Source of the DNA: Candidatus Aenigmatarchaeota archaeon
GTDB taxonomy: Archaea; Aenigmatarchaeota; Aenigmatarchaeia; Aenigmatarchaeales; Aenigmatarchaeaceae
NCBI GenBank assembly: GCA_028715225.1
Contig: JAQUSH010000040.1
Location: 1 to 6,195 of the forward strand
Direction: 5' to 3'
Length of the DNA: 6,195 bases
Numbering within the stretch: position 1 is the first letter of the stretch; every line of letters starts with the position of its first letter. The translations under genes and the position numbers were made by a program. This document shows positions 4,820 to 6,195 of this stretch, piece by piece. The notes beneath the pieces are model-generated. The model made no database searches and was not told where the DNA came from. It worked only from the letters and a program-made list of their open reading frames with translations.

Positions 4820-5404
4820 TTATTTCAGAATCTTTCCGGTTTCCATATACCATAAATACAGGTCTAGTTCAGCTAGGTTCAGGTTGGATTTTTTAGCAAT
4901 TTCTCGAAGTTTATCTTCAATCTCTAGATACGTTTTCGGCGTAAGAGTTTTAGGCTCTTCTATTATATCGTGTTTGACAAGCAGGTCAACGATGTGAAAA
5001 TCGATTATAGCATAATTTGTGAAACCGATATTTCTAAGGAAATGGGAGGCCTCTTTCATACCCAATCCTTTGACATTGTCTACAATCCAATCTCTTGTGC
5101 AATTGTTTTTTAGTTCATCTTTATGCTTCTTAGCCTCTACGATGTATTCTGCTCTTTTGTTTGGGTATCGGTGGCCGTGTTTTTTTAGTTCGTTAGTTAG
5201 TTGCTCTAAAGATAATTTGGAGAAGTCTTTAATACTGTTCTGAATCTTTATCGAGCGTTCTGCGTTGAAGTTCGCTGTAAGTATACAAAAGCATATCTCA
5301 TTAAACAAATCATCGTTGTTTTTGAACTCTTTCATTCTCTGCGCTACTAGCTTGCTGACTTCGCTCTTCTTTAATTTGTTCAAAGAATTCAGTAATTCTT
5401 TCAT
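4820..5404 (-). CDS. ogg: 8-oxoguanine DNA glycosylase/AP lyase, Ogg2 type
   Basis: A 194-aa base-excision-repair enzyme. Ogg2 proteins remove 8-oxoguanine opposite cytosine and then nick the abasic site. Seen directly: the N-terminal EICFCILTANFNAE segment (36-49), the GHRYPNKRAEYIV stretch (77-89), the helix-hairpin-helix NVKGLGMKEASHFLRNIG (110-127) with catalytic Lys-117, and AIIDFH (132-137) with catalytic Asp-135. The 18-residue Lys-Asp spacing equals that of the Methanocaldococcus jannaschii enzyme as I recall it. The protein ends in Lys, and the C-terminal lysine of Ogg2 enzymes is known to help tell 8-oxoG from G. The residue after the catalytic Asp is Phe, where I recall Arg. The frame stays open upstream (ATG at 5437, GTG at 5449). 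I chose 5404 because family alignment starts there and a TATA-like box lies 24.5 nt upstream. Three of seven arginines are CGN. Confidence 0.93.
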   Translation of the reverse strand: MKELLNSLNKLKKSEVSKLVAQRMKEFKNNDDLFNEICFCILTANFNAERSIKIQNSIKDFSKLSLEQLTNELKKHGHRYPNKRAEYIVEAKKHKDELKNNCTRDWIVDNVKGLGMKEASHFLRNIGFTNYAIIDFHIVDLLVKHDIIEEPKTLTPKTYLEIEDKLREIAKKSNLNLAELDLYLWYMETGKILK

Positions 5405-5424
5405 AAATGTAGATAAATTGTAAA

Positions 5425-5432
5425 GTTTAAAA
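5425..5432 (-). promoter_or_regulatory. TATA-like box for ogg
   Basis: TTTTTAAA on the minus strand is centred 24.5 nt upstream of the ATG at 5404 and supports that start over the in-frame ATG at 5437. A second A/T-rich box (ATATAAAT, 5450-5457, minus) lies further upstream and overlaps the radical SAM promoter. Confidence 0.5.
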
Positions 5433-5450
5433 ACCATTGCAAAATACACA

Positions 5451-5458
5451 TTTATATC
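5451..5458 (+). promoter_or_regulatory. TATA box for the radical SAM gene
   Basis: TTTATATC is centred 26.5 nt before ATG 5481. No Shine-Dalgarno lies between box and ATG, again consistent with a leaderless transcript. Confidence 0.6.
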
Positions 5459-5480
5459 CTTTTTCGAACTAAGTTTTAAT

Positions 5481-6195
5481 ATGAAATATTCACCTAATAC
5501 ATTGGCAATTTCATTAACAAACAGATGCGAATTAAATTGCAGTTTTTGCTCGAGAGATTCTAGATATGACGATGGAAGCGAATTGGATCATGAACTCGTT
5601 GCAAGGACTCTGGTAGAGGCACGTGATCTGAAAATCAAAAGAGTAGAATTCACAGGAGGAAATGCGTTTCTGTCTAAATACCTAAAGCCACATCTGCAAT
5701 ATGCTACAGATATTGGGTTTGAAAGCAGGGGGATTTTGTCTAATTGCAATATAGCAAATCCTTACATGAAATTTGAAGAACTTAAAAGTAGTGGTTTAAA
5801 CACACTGGGGTTGAGCATAGATTGTGAACATCTTTCTGCCATATATCGAAGCAAGAAAGATATGGTATCTGCAAATAGGATAGTGAAGGACTCTTTAAAA
5901 GCTGCTACACAACTTTTCCCAGTTGTAAATGTTAAATCTGTTTGGAGAGACTTGAAGGAACGAAAGAAAAATAGATTTCTGCTGTATAGCCTTGTACAGG
6001 AGTTATATGATGATCTTGAAATTGTAAAATTTGAAAATCAGGGCTTAGAAGCAATTTTAATGAATTCCAGAAAAAATAAGATCCTTCTCGAAGAAATCGC
6101 TTGTAATCCACTAGGTCGCCATAAGAAAAGTGACCGTGAGAAACTACATTATTCCCAGCTTGGAAATTGCAAATTAGACCTAAAAACTATATATA
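5481..6195 (+). CDS. Radical SAM enzyme of unknown substrate, 3' part missing
   Basis: The first 238 residues of a radical SAM protein; the frame is open to the window edge. Seen directly: the cluster motif C16-x3-C20-x2-C23 (NRCELNCSFC), which binds the 4Fe-4S cluster that cleaves S-adenosylmethionine; a glycine-rich SAM-binding strand VEFTGGNAFL (55-64) with Asn where most family members have Glu (GGE); and the strand LNTLGLSID (106-114), matching the usual barrel strand. The N terminus resembles MoaA- and peptide-maturase-like members rather than methylthiotransferases, but this is a weak judgement. Two later cysteines (208, 230) might begin an auxiliary-cluster region. The start is set by the short distance to the Cys motif and by a TATA box 26.5 nt upstream. 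Five of 15 arginines are CGN, unlike the genes at the left of the window. The gene is divergent from ogg, with 76 nt between the starts. The superfamily call is secure; the reaction and substrate are unknown. Confidence 0.9.
   Translation, partial: MKYSPNTLAISLTNRCELNCSFCSRDSRYDDGSELDHELVARTLVEARDLKIKRVEFTGGNAFLSKYLKPHLQYATDIGFESRGILSNCNIANPYMKFEELKSSGLNTLGLSIDCEHLSAIYRSKKDMVSANRIVKDSLKAATQLFPVVNVKSVWRDLKERKKNRFLLYSLVQELYDDLEIVKFENQGLEAILMNSRKNKILLEEIACNPLGRHKKSDREKLHYSQLGNCKLDLKTIY

Noticed and set aside
5019..5243. 74-codon plus-strand frame inside ogg
   Set aside because: It is antisense to the catalytic helix-hairpin-helix of ogg and has no start signals.
5450..5457. Minus-strand ATATAAAT as the main ogg promoter with start at ATG 5437
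   Set aside because: It is only 16.5 nt from 5437, too close for a TATA box, while TTTTTAAA at 5425-5432 fits the homology-supported start at 5404.

Overview
This window is an AT-rich, very compact stretch of an archaeal genome. The archaeal assignment rests on the gene content: an RFC-type clamp-loader small subunit, an AK6/Fap7-type kinase, ribosomal protein L40e, a UbiA enzyme with the signatures of the archaeal ether-lipid enzyme DGGGP synthase, and an archaeal-type Ogg2 8-oxoguanine glycosylase. TATA boxes placed about 26 nt before start codons, and near-exclusive AGA for arginine in most genes, agree with this. The small genes, tiny gaps and unrecognised short proteins would fit a DPANN lineage such as Woesearchaeota or Pacearchaeota. 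That placement is inference and was not tested.

Layout: positions 1-170 (minus) hold the 5' end of rfcS. It is divergent from a large secreted transglutaminase-like protein (199-1899, plus), and only 28 nt separate the two starts. A 119-aa unknown with a hydrophobic, cysteine-bearing segment follows (1942-2301). Next is a tight three-gene block, probably one operon: AK6/Fap7-like kinase (2322-2819), L40e (2824-3000) and DGGGP synthase (3004-3813), with gaps of 4 and 3 nt. Two small orphan genes with their own promoters follow: a 99-aa zinc-ribbon protein (3849-4148) and an 88-aa helical repeat protein (4185-4451). A tRNA-Thr(GGU) gene lies at 4500-4575. On the minus strand, a 66-aa unknown (4577-4777) sits downstream of ogg (4820-5404). 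The right end is a radical SAM enzyme (5481 to beyond 6195), divergent from ogg.

The genes are mostly housekeeping: replication, ribosome assembly, translation, lipid synthesis and base-excision repair. Mixed in are several lineage-specific small proteins and two less ordinary ones, the surface transglutaminase-like protein and the radical SAM enzyme. The AK6-L40e pair makes functional sense because Fap7/AK6 proteins act in ribosome assembly.

Promoter spacing is strikingly regular. Most genes have a TATA-like box centred 24-27 nt before the start codon and no ribosome binding site, as expected for leaderless mRNAs. Two genes have the box about 37 nt upstream plus a GGTGA-type Shine-Dalgarno. 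The internal genes of the operon rely on Shine-Dalgarno sites overlapping the preceding gene. I saw no CRISPR array, insertion sequence, attachment site, replication origin or rRNA. No gene-free stretch exceeds 80 nt.
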